The notes under the pieces were generated by a model that had not been told where the DNA came from, did not search any database, and saw only the letters and a list, made by a program, of their open reading frames with translations. The translations under genes and the position numbers were made by a program. DNA of 64,000 bases from Aquirhabdus parva. Lineage in GTDB: Bacteria > Pseudomonadota > Gammaproteobacteria > Pseudomonadales > Moraxellaceae. The DNA is taken from positions 1,780,207 through 1,844,206 of the forward strand of contig NZ_CP031222.1 in NCBI RefSeq assembly GCF_003351745.1. The letters are read 5' to 3'. Shown piece after piece: positions 18,694 through 27,875 of this stretch (position 1 is the stretch's first letter; each line of letters begins with the position of its first letter).

Positions 18694-19707
18694 CTATGAT
18701 CCACCTGGTTTTACAGAAAAATAAGGGATTGGTGCAAAGCTACGTTGCCATGCCGTGACACTTTGAGATGTTCGTACTAAATCACTGGTGAGAAAGCGCT
18801 CTCGTCCATTTGAGTTGACATTGATCCAAGCTTGGAAATAATTGCTTTTTACATCAATAAGTTTCTGTATGTTGTTACGTTGTTCCGGCGGTGTTAATGG
18901 GATTTTTGAAAAAGACGAATCATTTAGAAAAGCAGCTGCACTCTTTATGATCGGTGTTGTTGCACCCGCACGCTGGGTCACAAATGCAGTCATATCATTG
19001 ACAGTCAAACTATCATCCAATGCTGCCAAGACTACGGCAGGTGCGGTATTGACATTAATTTTTGAAGCACTTGGCAAAGCCGTTATATAAGGAGCAATCA
19101 AATTATATTTTGCACCCTCAAAGCCGCGCACCTTCCGTAATTCCTCAGGTTGTCCAAATAACCTATTCGCTGCAAGGTAAGGCGGATTTTGTCCAAGGTA
19201 AAAACTACTTTCTGCACCCAATGATCCCGTGGGTTCATCATTGGCGTCTTCCCAATCAAGCACAGCGCTTGCAGCCTCAGGATCAATCCCAACCTCTTTT
19301 AAGAGACGCTTAAAATATGCCAAGTTCGCAGCTTTATCTGTATCCGCGGCTAAATATAAATTATTGAGATTAAACTTGCCGGATTGATCAATGATCCGTA
19401 CGTTAATTACGGCATCTTCAATCGGAATCGGCGGCCTGGGTTTTGCCCATTCATCCTTTAGACTATCTGCTCCCGTATTAAGTTTCGCACTCTGCATTAA
19501 ACCTGCCCCTACTACACTTTCCCCAGCAAGTGCGTATTGTAGAGACTGGTCTTGGCGTAAAAGTACGCTGGTTTCACGGAGCATACGATCTTGGCGTGTC
19601 AATAAACCGACGGCCAAGATCGTTGCAGTGACCACCATCAGTAGAATGGTGAGCAATGCAACCCCTTGTTGGTTACCCTTTAAGTGAAGGCGAGTTGAGT
19701 GTTTCAT
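18694..19707 (-). CDS. gspK: Type II secretion minor pseudopilin GspK
   Basis: GspK is the large minor pseudopilin at the tip of the type II secretion pseudopilus. I start at the ATG at 19707, one base after the gspJ stop, with GGAG upstream in the gspJ coding end; this gives 337 residues. The prepilin-like leader ends at QQG before VALLTILLMVVTATILAV. Family features include the second-domain segments FNLNNLYL and VLDWEDANDEPTGSLGAESSFYL, and the saposin-like fold region with INVNTAPAVVLAALDD. It is the last gene of the gspHIJK block. Confidence 0.93.
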   Translation of the reverse strand: MKHSTRLHLKGNQQGVALLTILLMVVTATILAVGLLTRQDRMLRETSVLLRQDQSLQYALAGESVVGAGLMQSAKLNTGADSLKDEWAKPRPPIPIEDAVINVRIIDQSGKFNLNNLYLAADTDKAANLAYFKRLLKEVGIDPEAASAVLDWEDANDEPTGSLGAESSFYLGQNPPYLAANRLFGQPEELRKVRGFEGAKYNLIAPYITALPSASKINVNTAPAVVLAALDDSLTVNDMTAFVTQRAGATTPIIKSAAAFLNDSSFSKIPLTPPEQRNNIQKLIDVKSNYFQAWINVNSNGRERFLTSDLVRTSQSVTAWQRSFAPIPYFSVKPGGS

Positions 19708-19708
19708 T

Positions 19709-20590
19709 TTAATCTCGCCCTCCGCCTGTTGTTGGTACGGCATTATCCGCTACGGGATTTTGAGGGGCGGTCTGTGCAGTGTTTTGATTATCTTCTGGCT
19801 GATTAATATTTGTAGTCGGCGCTTGATTGGCATTAGTATCATTCTGTGGATTTGTTGGAGCCACGGCACTTGCACCTGCACCATTTGTATTTTGAGTGGC
19901 TTGCATTGAGGATGGTAGGTTTTTAACTAAAGGAAATAACCACTTCAGTTGCTGACCATGGGATGTCAGTGTAATTTGCACTGCCAAAGGTAATTTGATG
20001 AATGCTTGCGACTCGGGTTCTGAGGAGGTGGGAATCGTTCCATCCGTACCAACTGGCCAGCTTGTTGTCGAGGCTCTATCCGCACTGTCATCGATTGCGC
20101 TCACGGCCCAGTCGGAAACATCATCTAACATCACTGTTTTGATCGGAATCAGGTTGCCCGTTTGATCAACTTGTGCAAAGGATTGGCGAATCAGTTGTCC
20201 TTGTTGGACTGAATAGATTACCCGTTCTAATGGCGATACGCCTATTTGTAGTGGGTCTATGACACCTGTTCGGGTCAAGTGGAGCTCATTGTCCCGGATA
20301 AGCAATGCGGACTCTTTATTGCTTGCTATCGTTGCTGATCGCGGGATTGCTTGCGTGAAGTCGCGTGACAGTTGCTCATAAGTGGCTTGAATACCATTAA
20401 TCTGTTCGGCTTTGATCGCAGTCCTTTCACGCATTTGAATTAGATTTTCAAAGACTTGCCAACCAGCTAACGTTAATACCGCAAATATTGCCATGGCAAC
20501 AATGAGCTCAATGAGCGTAAAACCCTTTTCGAAATACATTGCTGGATGGGTACGATGACGTCGATTTTGAGTTTGATAATCAGGGAACAT
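19709..20590 (-). CDS. gspJ: Type II secretion minor pseudopilin GspJ with low-complexity C-terminal tail
   Basis: GspJ forms the tip complex with GspI and GspK. The prepilin peptidase site is EKG before FTLIELIVAMAIFAVLTLAGWQVF; the annotated leader is long (23 residues), and Met18 would give a normal six-residue leader. The core matches the family (QATYEQLSRDFTQAIPRS). Beyond about residue 225 the protein continues into a disordered Asn/Gln/Thr/Ala/Pro-rich tail of roughly 65 residues that standard GspJ proteins lack. It lies 7 bp after gspI and one base before gspK. Confidence 0.92.
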   Translation of the reverse strand: MFPDYQTQNRRHRTHPAMYFEKGFTLIELIVAMAIFAVLTLAGWQVFENLIQMRERTAIKAEQINGIQATYEQLSRDFTQAIPRSATIASNKESALLIRDNELHLTRTGVIDPLQIGVSPLERVIYSVQQGQLIRQSFAQVDQTGNLIPIKTVMLDDVSDWAVSAIDDSADRASTTSWPVGTDGTIPTSSEPESQAFIKLPLAVQITLTSHGQQLKWLFPLVKNLPSSMQATQNTNGAGASAVAPTNPQNDTNANQAPTTNINQPEDNQNTAQTAPQNPVADNAVPTTGGGRD

Positions 20591-20597
20591 GAGACTT

Positions 20598-21011
20598 CTA
20601 CTGCCCTGCTGGACGTTGAATGAAAATAACCAAAGACGTCACAGCATTACCCGATTTGTCTGCGCCTGATTCCACGGGTGCAACGGTGATGAGAACACGG
20701 CGTACATCTTGTGAAAATGGTAAGGTCGATGCTTCGGTTCTTACAAGCCAATGCTGCCCTTGCTCCTCAATGTTATCCTCACCGCTCCCTTCAAGCCATG
20801 TTTGATTAATATTAATGTTGGCTGCTTTATTCATAGCCACGAAATGTGCCAGTGTTCGAGTCTCCAGTCTTTTGACGGTATTCACATAGCCCATACCCGC
20901 CTGCGTTAATGCGACGGCTGCAACGGCAAAGATGGCTAAAGCGACCATGACTTCAAGCAATGTAAAACCTGCTTGCAGCGGTTCTGCTTTAACAATCGAA
21001 ACAGAAGACAT
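20598..21011 (-). CDS. gspI: Type II secretion minor pseudopilin GspI
   Basis: This 137-residue protein has a prepilin leader ending LQAG before FTLLEVMVALAIFAVAAVAL, with the Glu5 of the mature protein present. RTLAHFVAMNKAANININQTWL and HWLVRTE are GspI-type features. GspI nucleates the pseudopilus tip with GspJ and GspK in the inner membrane. Its start overlaps the gspH stop by a single base, indicating translational coupling. Confidence 0.93.
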   Translation of the reverse strand: MSSVSIVKAEPLQAGFTLLEVMVALAIFAVAAVALTQAGMGYVNTVKRLETRTLAHFVAMNKAANININQTWLEGSGEDNIEEQGQHWLVRTEASTLPFSQDVRRVLITVAPVESGADKSGNAVTSLVIFIQRPAGQ

Positions 21012-21613
21012 TATTGATCACCATGTATTGAACTATTGGATCCCGATGAGTCGTTATTGACCCTGCCTAATGCTGTTACTTCAATAGCATCGCCCACAGG
21101 TTTGGCATCTTGAAGAATTTGTAAGCGAGCGGCAGTTGCTTCACCATTACCGAACCAAATAAGCTGAGGGTTCAAAGCTGAGTCAACCTTAAATTTTTCA
21201 AGCGCTGTATTCTGATTACGCGGCGCATTGTCCTGTGATAACGTGATGTTTAGCTCTGATCCAGGAGGTAAATCATGAATCTTGAAATCTTCAGCAAGTT
21301 TCCACCGTTTATCTTTATTGGATTCATTGGGATCGAATTGAACAACGGCATAACGTGGTGGATCTGTCGCGGTCTGGTAAAATGGCACTAAACCGAGCAT
21401 CCGTCCTTGATCTTGTGCTTCTAAACGAATGATCGCGATAGAATCAATCAACTCTTCACGCTCTTGCAGTAGTTTACGGGTTTCGGACCCACCAAGTGAT
21501 AAACTCACCATCGTGGTCAGTATCCCTGCGATCAAGATAACCAGCATCACTTCAATCAGAGTAAAACCTGACTCTTTTGATGTGTACCCCTGATGTTTAT
21601 CAAAATTAGGCAT
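21011..21613 (-). CDS. gspH: Type II secretion minor pseudopilin GspH
   Basis: This 200-residue protein has the leader MPNFDKHQGYTSKESG followed by FTLIEVMLVILIAGILTTMVSLSLGG, the class III signal cleaved and methylated by PilD. GspH links the major pseudopilus to the GspIJK tip. It begins 3 bp after the tetR stop and is the first gsp gene in the run; gspC-G, L, M and the outer-membrane secretin are not in the window, so the secretion genes are dispersed in this genome. Confidence 0.92.
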   Translation of the reverse strand: MPNFDKHQGYTSKESGFTLIEVMLVILIAGILTTMVSLSLGGSETRKLLQEREELIDSIAIIRLEAQDQGRMLGLVPFYQTATDPPRYAVVQFDPNESNKDKRWKLAEDFKIHDLPPGSELNITLSQDNAPRNQNTALEKFKVDSALNPQLIWFGNGEATAARLQILQDAKPVGDAIEVTALGRVNNDSSGSNSSIHGDQ

Positions 21614-21616
21614 TGA

Positions 21617-22237
21617 TTAGTGAGATGCTTGCGGAAATGGAAGAGTAATCATTTGCTCAATTAATACTAACTTCAAGCTTTCACGTTCACCTAAATAGCG
21701 TTGGTAAAAACTAGAGTTTAAAATTGCGGCCCCGCCTTGCGTGACGGCCCAGACTGCTGCCAAGTAATCACGTGTCGTTAAGCGACTATTGATACTCTCT
21801 AAATAAGAACCTGTTAAGGGTACGATGCGGCGTAAACGTTGCTTTCTGATTCGATATAAATCGGAGAATAGGCTGCCCAAGCCCACACCACCTGCCGCGA
21901 GACGCTCCTCAAGCTGATGCAAAAGTGCTGTACGTTGTGGTTGATCCAAGTGATGGCGCATATAGGTGATGAGCAACTCTTGAAATTCTGCTGTCGATTC
22001 TAGCAATAAATCAAGGAGAGCCTGTTCATGGCGAATAATAAGATGCAAGTACAGCTCGTCTTTACTCTGGAAGTGTTTATACAACGTCCCTTTAGCCAGA
22101 TCCAGATGTAGCGCTAGCGTATCGAGCGTCATTCCACCTTCACCGGAGTCCAGTAAAAGTTGCTCGGCCATATCAAAAATCTGCGCTTCACGCGCTCTGA
22201 ACTGAGCGTGACGATCTATTTGACGATCAGTAGTCAT
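21617..22237 (-). CDS. TetR-family transcriptional regulator embedded in the tatD-gsp unit
   Basis: The 206-residue protein has an N-terminal TetR helix-turn-helix: REAQIFDMAEQLLLDSGEGGMTLDTLALHLDLAKGTLYKHFQSKDELYLHL (residues about 15-66). The C-terminal ligand-binding domain is unrecognised. The start overlaps the tatD stop by 4 bases (ATGA), and gspH starts 3 bp after its stop. It is thus co-transcribed with type II secretion genes rather than divergent from a target, unusual for a local TetR repressor. Regulation of the gsp genes or autoregulation is a guess. Confidence 0.9.
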   Translation of the reverse strand: MTTDRQIDRHAQFRAREAQIFDMAEQLLLDSGEGGMTLDTLALHLDLAKGTLYKHFQSKDELYLHLIIRHEQALLDLLLESTAEFQELLITYMRHHLDQPQRTALLHQLEERLAAGGVGLGSLFSDLYRIRKQRLRRIVPLTGSYLESINSRLTTRDYLAAVWAVTQGGAAILNSSFYQRYLGERESLKLVLIEQMITLPFPQASH

Positions 22238-23133
22238 CCAGTCAATCCTTTATCTCGTACGATTGATATGTCTAGTGTACTTTGATTTAAATGATGATTA
22301 TTCATTTGTAGTGCTGCATGAATTTTATCTAAACGTTGCAGGGATTCCTGAGCATCCTGCAGCATCCGATCAAAATTGTCAGATGTGATCTGAGCTAATT
22401 TTTCTACAGAAATTTGGTGCAAGTCTGCAAGGACTCGCGCGACATGTGGTAAATAGAGAGGTTCGTTGGATTTACCTCGATATGGCATGGGTGCCAAATA
22501 AGGGCTATCTGTCTCAATCAGTAAACGATCAAGGGGAACTCGAATGGCTACATCTCTTAAGTCTTGAGCATTCTTGAAACTGATAATACCCGAAAATGAC
22601 ACATAATAACCTAGGGCTAAAGCACCTTCAGCCGTTGCCCAATCTTCTGTAAAACAATGCAGAACACCGTGGATTTTTCCAAAAAGAGCATGTTGTTCAC
22701 GCAAAACACCCAATGTATCAGCCCGTGCTGCACGCGTATGGACGATCACTGGTTTCCCCGTCAATTGACCTGCTGCAATATGTCTTGAAAATGATTCACG
22801 CTGGACTTCTGCATTTTCAGTACTATAGTGATAGTCGAGTCCAGTCTCGCCAATTGCCCATACTTTAGGGTCTTGAGCCAATGAAACTAACGTATCGACC
22901 GTTGCTAAAGTGAGCATCTCAGCAGACTCACAAGGATGAGCACCTACACTGATTCCGATATCCGTATGATGATTCGCAATATCAAGCAAAATCTCATAGT
23001 CATCTAAATCAACCGCCACGGCTAAAAAGCGTGTAACACCCGCTAAACGTGCGGCGTCTAAGGCGCGCTCTAACGAACCATTATAGGGTGTCAAATCAAG
23101 TCGGTTTAGATGACAATGTGAATCGGTAAACAC
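22234..23133 (-). CDS. tatD: TatD-family metal-dependent DNase
   Basis: TatD enzymes are TIM-barrel nucleases with exonuclease activity. Metal ligands are visible: the N-terminal DSHCHLNRLD, GETGLDYHYS with the bridging Glu, HTRAARADT, HCFTEDW and ETDSPYLAPMPYRGKSNEPLYLPHVA. The product is 299 residues, about 40 longer than usual, the excess being a C-terminal tail (DAQESLQRLDKIHAAL and beyond). It lies downstream of pilZ as in many gammaproteobacteria, and is coupled to the tetR gene by a 4-base overlap. Confidence 0.95.
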   Translation of the reverse strand: MFTDSHCHLNRLDLTPYNGSLERALDAARLAGVTRFLAVAVDLDDYEILLDIANHHTDIGISVGAHPCESAEMLTLATVDTLVSLAQDPKVWAIGETGLDYHYSTENAEVQRESFSRHIAAGQLTGKPVIVHTRAARADTLGVLREQHALFGKIHGVLHCFTEDWATAEGALALGYYVSFSGIISFKNAQDLRDVAIRVPLDRLLIETDSPYLAPMPYRGKSNEPLYLPHVARVLADLHQISVEKLAQITSDNFDRMLQDAQESLQRLDKIHAALQMNNHHLNQSTLDISIVRDKGLTG

Positions 23134-23192
23134 GAAAAATACCCTATCTAAAAAAGACTACTTTAAACCCAACATGAAGCAAAAATACAATA

Positions 23193-23537
23193 CTACAAAG
23201 TATATGTTGGACGATCAGAGTTCAGCAGGCCAGCGAGCGCCTTTTCAATCAAAATTTTGAGTTTCTGGCCTTCTTCACCCGCTAATTGCAAGGCAAAACC
23301 CGCAGGACGTGTTCCTTGTGTGCGATGTGTGACCCAGACTACTTTACCAGTCAGAGGTGTGCGCTCTGTCGATTCTGGTAGTGTAACGACTACAAAAACC
23401 TCCTCGCCCAGAGGAAAGGTTCGATTACTGGGAACAAATAAAGCCCCACCCTGCACAAACGGCATGTAGCTACTATATAGCGTTTGCAAATCCCGAATGG
23501 GATAATTGATGATTCCCCCTGCACGTGTGGGCAGCAT
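23193..23537 (-). CDS. pilZ: PilZ-domain protein, type IV pilus assembly type
   Basis: This is a single PilZ domain of about 114 residues. The ATG at 23537, with AAGGAG at a 5-base spacing, is preferred over the GTG two codons earlier. The features GGIINYPIRDLQTLYSSYMPFVQGGALFVPSNRTFPLGEEVFVVVTLPE and TGKVVWVTHRTQG match PilZ proper. This subclass lacks the RxxxR c-di-GMP motif, and works by binding the PilB ATPase and FimX to promote pilus extension. Its place near holB and tatD is conserved across gammaproteobacteria. Confidence 0.93.
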   Translation of the reverse strand: MLPTRAGGIINYPIRDLQTLYSSYMPFVQGGALFVPSNRTFPLGEEVFVVVTLPESTERTPLTGKVVWVTHRTQGTRPAGFALQLAGEEGQKLKILIEKALAGLLNSDRPTYTL

Positions 23538-23695
23538 ATACACTCCTTTGTGTTAAAACTTTGAACATGCACCAAAATACCATGAATGCATGACTGCGTG
23601 CTAAGAATTGAGTATAAAAAAATGAGCTTTTAATTCATTTTCAGTAGGATGAGAGATGAATTCTAGCTTAATCGACATCTCTTGCGATTTTAGTT

Positions 23696-24676
23696 CTACA
23701 ACGTATCCTGATTTAAGAGATGTCCCATTTGATGCTCGTGACTTTCATAGTATTCAACGGAAAATCCTTCGGCGCGCCAAGCGTCAATCCCGCCATACAG
23801 GGATTTGACTTGAGTATAGCCGCGGCGTTTGAGTTCCCGAGCAACTTGAACGGCACTAGCATCATTAGGGCAAGAACAATAAATAACCATCACCTGATCA
23901 AAAGGAATATCTGTAATAGTTTCAGCCAATGCTTTAGGGTCTAAAGCCCGAGCTCCTGTAATACGCGCTAAGTCTAGGCTTTTCACCAAAGACGAACGGG
24001 CATCAAAGATGAGCGGCAATTGCTCCTGGTTAAGAAGTTCAGCAAGTTCTTTAGGTGTAATACGCGTTTGCAGGGCAAAGCGCTTAATTCGATAGCGTTG
24101 CCACCAACGAAAAATGACATAAGTGATTAATAAGAGAAATATAACGAATATGGCGATTTTGCCAAACTGAGTCATAGTGACCAAGACGATATTAATTTGC
24201 TTATAAAAAATTGCACCGACGACCAGCCATGTCCCTGCCCAAAGTGCGGCTCCTGCTGTACTGAAGATGAAAAAGCTAGACCGACGTAAACCAAGTGCTC
24301 CCGCCAAAGGAGGTGCAAGGGTGGCTAAGCCAGGTATAAATTTGGAAATCACCAGTGTCGCAACGCCCCAACGATTAAAATTGGTTTCTGACTGACGTAC
24401 ACAAGAATCAGGGGAAAGCGAAATACGACACAGCAGATGCAATATTCGATGTCCGTAGCGACGCCCTGCGGAGTACCAGACAAAATCACCCAGTAAAGAG
24501 GCAACAATGGCAAGTAACAAAGCGGCTAAACCTAATTGTGGATCAGCCATCGCTAATGAACCCATTAATAGCAATAACGGCAATACAGGGATGGGTAATC
24601 CAAGCTGCACAAGGAGTACCACAAGGAAAACACCCAGCGCACCGTATTCGGTTAAAAGTGCAAACAATGTGGTCAT
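23696..24676 (-). CDS. DedA-family membrane protein fused to a rhodanese domain
   Basis: I start at the ATG with GAGG upstream (codon 6 of the open frame), giving 326 residues. Residues 1 to about 195 are a DedA/SNARE-associated domain: FLVVLLVQLGLPIPVLPLLLLMGSLA, GDFVWYSAGRRYG and SKFIPGLATLAPPLAGALGL are the standard DedA motifs with their membrane-embedded Arg/Pro residues. After a hydrophobic helix and a basic linker (RWWQRYRIKRF), residues about 205-310 form a cytoplasmic rhodanese domain with the active-site loop YCSCPNDAS. DedA proteins act in undecaprenyl-phosphate or phospholipid translocation. The gene lies between holB and pilZ. Confidence 0.9.
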   Translation of the reverse strand: MTTLFALLTEYGALGVFLVVLLVQLGLPIPVLPLLLLMGSLAMADPQLGLAALLLAIVASLLGDFVWYSAGRRYGHRILHLLCRISLSPDSCVRQSETNFNRWGVATLVISKFIPGLATLAPPLAGALGLRRSSFFIFSTAGAALWAGTWLVVGAIFYKQINIVLVTMTQFGKIAIFVIFLLLITYVIFRWWQRYRIKRFALQTRITPKELAELLNQEQLPLIFDARSSLVKSLDLARITGARALDPKALAETITDIPFDQVMVIYCSCPNDASAVQVARELKRRGYTQVKSLYGGIDAWRAEGFSVEYYESHEHQMGHLLNQDTL

Positions 24677-24871
24677 TGCAAAATTCCTCACGCAGGAGTA
24701 ATAAGATTACAGCTTGAATTCTCAATCATAGTGAAGGGGATTATCATGTTGTCAAATTAGTGGAATAAACAAGATGTGATCTGGATCGTATTGTCCTCTT
24801 TTTTTAACATTTTAAAAGAGTTCAGAACTTGTAAAAAATATAAAACATTGATAAGCACAGCTTAAGTATTT

Positions 24872-25912
24872 TTATTGCATCGCCAGACGTTGCATCATAT
24901 TTTCCATCACTAACTGTGCATTCACATTTTGTGTTTGTCCTGCAATGAGACTGACTGCACAACGATCGAGATCCAGTAAGTTGTCGAGAGAGACCAATTT
25001 CTCAAGCTGATTAAACTGTGCTGCATCTAAATCGGTTTGAATTCTTCCTTGTCCCACATGTTCAGCAATCACATCACGCAGCAGTTGGCGAACTAAATCA
25101 AGCCAATTTTGAATCGGTAATTGTTTTTGCCAATAAGCAGCAGCATCAAGCACAGACCGTCGACCAGTTAATATTGCAAGCCATGTCGCTAACCATTGCC
25201 CGCGTAATTTAAACGAATCAGTATTCGCAAGTGCAGTTGCTGCTAAAGGTGCACCACCGGCCAGACCTAATAACAATGCTGCTTGTTCCTTGGAAACAGC
25301 TACCTCATCACGCACATATTCGATTGCAATCTCTGATTCTATACGTCCCAATGGAATTTGTTGCACGCGACTACGAATGGTTGCAGGTAATTGCAACGGC
25401 TGATCAGCAACAAGAATCAGTAAAACACGTGGGGCTGGTTCTTCAAGTGTTTTAAGTAGTGCGTTGGCTGCAGCCGTATTTAAGCTTTCTGCGGGTTCAA
25501 AAATAACGACCCTCCACCCCTGCCCAGTTTGTTGAACGAATGGCATTAGATCACGAATCTGATCAATTTTAATTTGGCGACTTTGTTTGCCTTTAGCATC
25601 TACTTCGCGAGAAATACGTAATAAGCTGGGATGATTACCGACTTTCAGCCATGTACAGCTTGCACAATGCCCGCAAGCCCCATCACCTGTTGGCGTATCA
25701 CACAATAACCAACCTGCGACATGCTCAGCGAAACGACGCTTTCCTGTTCCTGCAGCTCCAGTCAACAGGATGCCATGCGGTAAATTCGGCATACGCCCTG
25801 TCAAGCGATGCCATGCCTCACGTTGCCATGGCAACAAAGGCAAAAAATGTAATTGCTCGTGTGCGACTTGAGCAATCTCTTCATCTTTCGCTTTAGCGGG
25901 GGCTTTCGCCAT
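24872..25912 (-). CDS. holB: DNA polymerase III subunit delta'
   Basis: HolB is part of the clamp-loader complex. The 346-residue protein has the partial Walker A GAAGTGKRRFAEHVA, a zinc module with cysteines spaced C-x8-C-x2-C-x2-C (CDTPTGDGACGHCASCTW), RQIKIDQIRDL, and the SRC-like LLILVADQPLQLPATIRSRVQQIPLG. The helical C-terminal collar domain follows. The usual partner tmk is not adjacent within the window; kdsB lies 58 bp or more upstream on the same strand. Confidence 0.94.
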   Translation of the reverse strand: MAKAPAKAKDEEIAQVAHEQLHFLPLLPWQREAWHRLTGRMPNLPHGILLTGAAGTGKRRFAEHVAGWLLCDTPTGDGACGHCASCTWLKVGNHPSLLRISREVDAKGKQSRQIKIDQIRDLMPFVQQTGQGWRVVIFEPAESLNTAAANALLKTLEEPAPRVLLILVADQPLQLPATIRSRVQQIPLGRIESEIAIEYVRDEVAVSKEQAALLLGLAGGAPLAATALANTDSFKLRGQWLATWLAILTGRRSVLDAAAYWQKQLPIQNWLDLVRQLLRDVIAEHVGQGRIQTDLDAAQFNQLEKLVSLDNLLDLDRCAVSLIAGQTQNVNAQLVMENMMQRLAMQ

Positions 25913-25970
25913 GATTGTTTAACCTGTCATAAAGTAATTAATAAGAAAAGAGTGGAGCAATAAAACGATA

Positions 25971-26732
25971 TTAAAGGTAAACCGAAGCGCCCAGTGCGCG
26001 TATACGATCCAAATCATCAGGAGTATCTACACCACCTGGCATCGAGACCACAGCGTCCGCTATCGCGATCCTTCGTCCATGTTCAAGAACACGTAATTGC
26101 TCCAGACTCTCAAGCTGCTCTAGGACACCGACAGGCCAGCTCACGTAATCCTGAAGTAGCGATACACGATAAGCATAAAGTCCTAAATGTCTACGTGCTG
26201 AAGCAGGCACATGGTTCACTCCTTCTTTAAAGCCATCCCGATCATAAGGAACAGTAGCACGGCTAAAATAGAGGGCCTCTCCAGTCAGACTGCGGGCTAC
26301 TTTCACGATACTGCTACGTAGGTATTCATCGACATGGAGTATAGGCTCACATAAGGTCGCCATTGCGCATTGTGGCTGTGCATCAAGTAGTGCTGCCACC
26401 TGCTCAATCAGTACAGGTGGTAGTAATGGCTCATCCCCTTGTACATTGACGATGAGATCATTGGCATCCCATCCTTGTATTCGAGCCACCTCAGCAAGAC
26501 GATCTGTTCCAGAGGGGTGATCCGCTGAAGTCATCACAACATCAACGCCTGCATCTCGACAGACCTGTGCTATTCGTTCATCATCTGTCGCCACACACAG
26601 GCTATCCATCCCTTGAACTTTGCGTGCCTGATCAACAACGCGGAGAACCATTGGTTTACCCCACAAGTCCAATAAAGGCTTACCAGGTAAGCGGCTACTC
26701 GCAAAGCGAGTTGGGATGACAATATGACGCAT
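25971..26732 (-). CDS. kdsB: 3-deoxy-manno-octulosonate cytidylyltransferase (CMP-Kdo synthetase)
   Basis: KdsB activates Kdo with CTP for transfer to lipid A. I start at the ATG preceded by AGGAAAAATT, so the N-terminus is [28 protein letters not shown], the canonical nucleotide-binding opening. [26 protein letters not shown] and [12 protein letters not shown] complete the family signature, and the 253-residue length is normal. It is the last gene of the lpxK-kdsB pair, 36 bp after lpxK. Confidence 0.97.
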   Translation of the reverse strand: MRHIVIPTRFASSRLPGKPLLDLWGKPMVLRVVDQARKVQGMDSLCVATDDERIAQVCRDAGVDVVMTSADHPSGTDRLAEVARIQGWDANDLIVNVQGDEPLLPPVLIEQVAALLDAQPQCAMATLCEPILHVDEYLRSSIVKVARSLTGEALYFSRATVPYDRDGFKEGVNHVPASARRHLGLYAYRVSLLQDYVSWPVGVLEQLESLEQLRVLEHGRRIAIADAVVSMPGGVDTPDDLDRIRALGASVYL

Positions 26733-26768
26733 AATTTTTCCTAAAACTCGCAAAGAAAATTTTAAATA

Positions 26769-27818
26769 TTAACGCTGAATTTGTCGTCGATCTGGTAGAA
26801 CGCCAATTTCTAAGAGTTGACGATACAGCAGGGAGTAGCAAGCTGGAGATAGCCATGCTTTTACCGGTAGTATCCAGGCTTGCTGAATAAGCCCTTGTAG
26901 ACGCTGGGCATCTTTAGCCGTGGTAATGATTGGAAGAGTATCTTTAAACTGAACATCACTGAGTTGATAAGGGTGATGATCGGCAAAAGCATGCTCAATT
27001 ACGTCAAATCCAAGGTGCCTCAAACTGGTAAAGAATCGAGCCGGATTACCAATACCTGCGACGGCATGAACACGCTGCGGTGGCTGAGGCGCGGCCCTTG
27101 GATCCATTGATTGATCCAAGGGTAGCAAATCTCCTGGAATTAAACGCATCTGATAAATGGACTGACCTGCCTCTGGATCATCGGTCAGTGGGAAGTCGCT
27201 ATGCTCTATCACAGTGGCTGTATTTAGTCGATCTGGACTTTCACGAAGAAAGCCTGCTGGGAGTAACCAACCCTTCCCTATTCCACGATTGGCATCTAAA
27301 ACAATCCACTCCAGCTTTCTACCTAGAGCTAGATGTTGTAAACCGTCATCACTCAAAATCAAGTTGAGGGACGAGCCTTCCGCGGCAACGTGTGCTAATA
27401 GGCATTCAATTGCCGCCTGCCGATTCGCACCAACTGCCATTGGTACCCCAGTTTGTTGAACAATGAGTAGCGGCTCATCACCGACAACTTTTGCTGAATC
27501 ATCAGCATGTACGATGCGGGGGAACGTACTCGCTTCTCCCCCATAACCGCGACTGATGACACCAACACCCAACTTTTGTTCTTGTTGTAAATAACGAACA
27601 AGCTCTATCAATAATGGCGTTTTACCGCTGCCACCCACGGTAATATTACCGATAACCATAACGGGTACGGGTGATTCATAAGCTTTTTTGATGTCTAAAC
27701 GATAGAGCAATCTTTGAAACCCCGTTACAGCGGCATAGAGTGCAGATAATGGACGGAGCCAAAACAGCCACGGTGCTTGATTAGCCCATGCTCTTGGTAA
27801 TGCCGTGCGCAGACTCAT
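26769..27818 (-). CDS. lpxK: Tetraacyldisaccharide 4'-kinase
   Basis: LpxK phosphorylates the lipid A disaccharide at the 4' position at the inner membrane. The N-terminal membrane-associated helix APWLFWLRPLSALYAAVTGF precedes the P-loop GNITVGGSGKTPLL; GVGVISRGYGG, GDEPLLIVQQTGVPMAVGANR and ILSDDGLQHLALGRKLEWIVLD are diagnostic. The start at 27818 has AAGGATGG at a good spacing, whereas the ATG three codons earlier sits too close to AAGG. It is directly downstream of msbA. Confidence 0.96.
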   Translation of the reverse strand: MSLRTALPRAWANQAPWLFWLRPLSALYAAVTGFQRLLYRLDIKKAYESPVPVMVIGNITVGGSGKTPLLIELVRYLQQEQKLGVGVISRGYGGEASTFPRIVHADDSAKVVGDEPLLIVQQTGVPMAVGANRQAAIECLLAHVAAEGSSLNLILSDDGLQHLALGRKLEWIVLDANRGIGKGWLLPAGFLRESPDRLNTATVIEHSDFPLTDDPEAGQSIYQMRLIPGDLLPLDQSMDPRAAPQPPQRVHAVAGIGNPARFFTSLRHLGFDVIEHAFADHHPYQLSDVQFKDTLPIITTAKDAQRLQGLIQQAWILPVKAWLSPACYSLLYRQLLEIGVLPDRRQIQR

Positions 27819-27875
27819 CACACCCATCCTTGATACGAGGTAACATCAAGAATCAATAATATCTTGAAAAATGTC

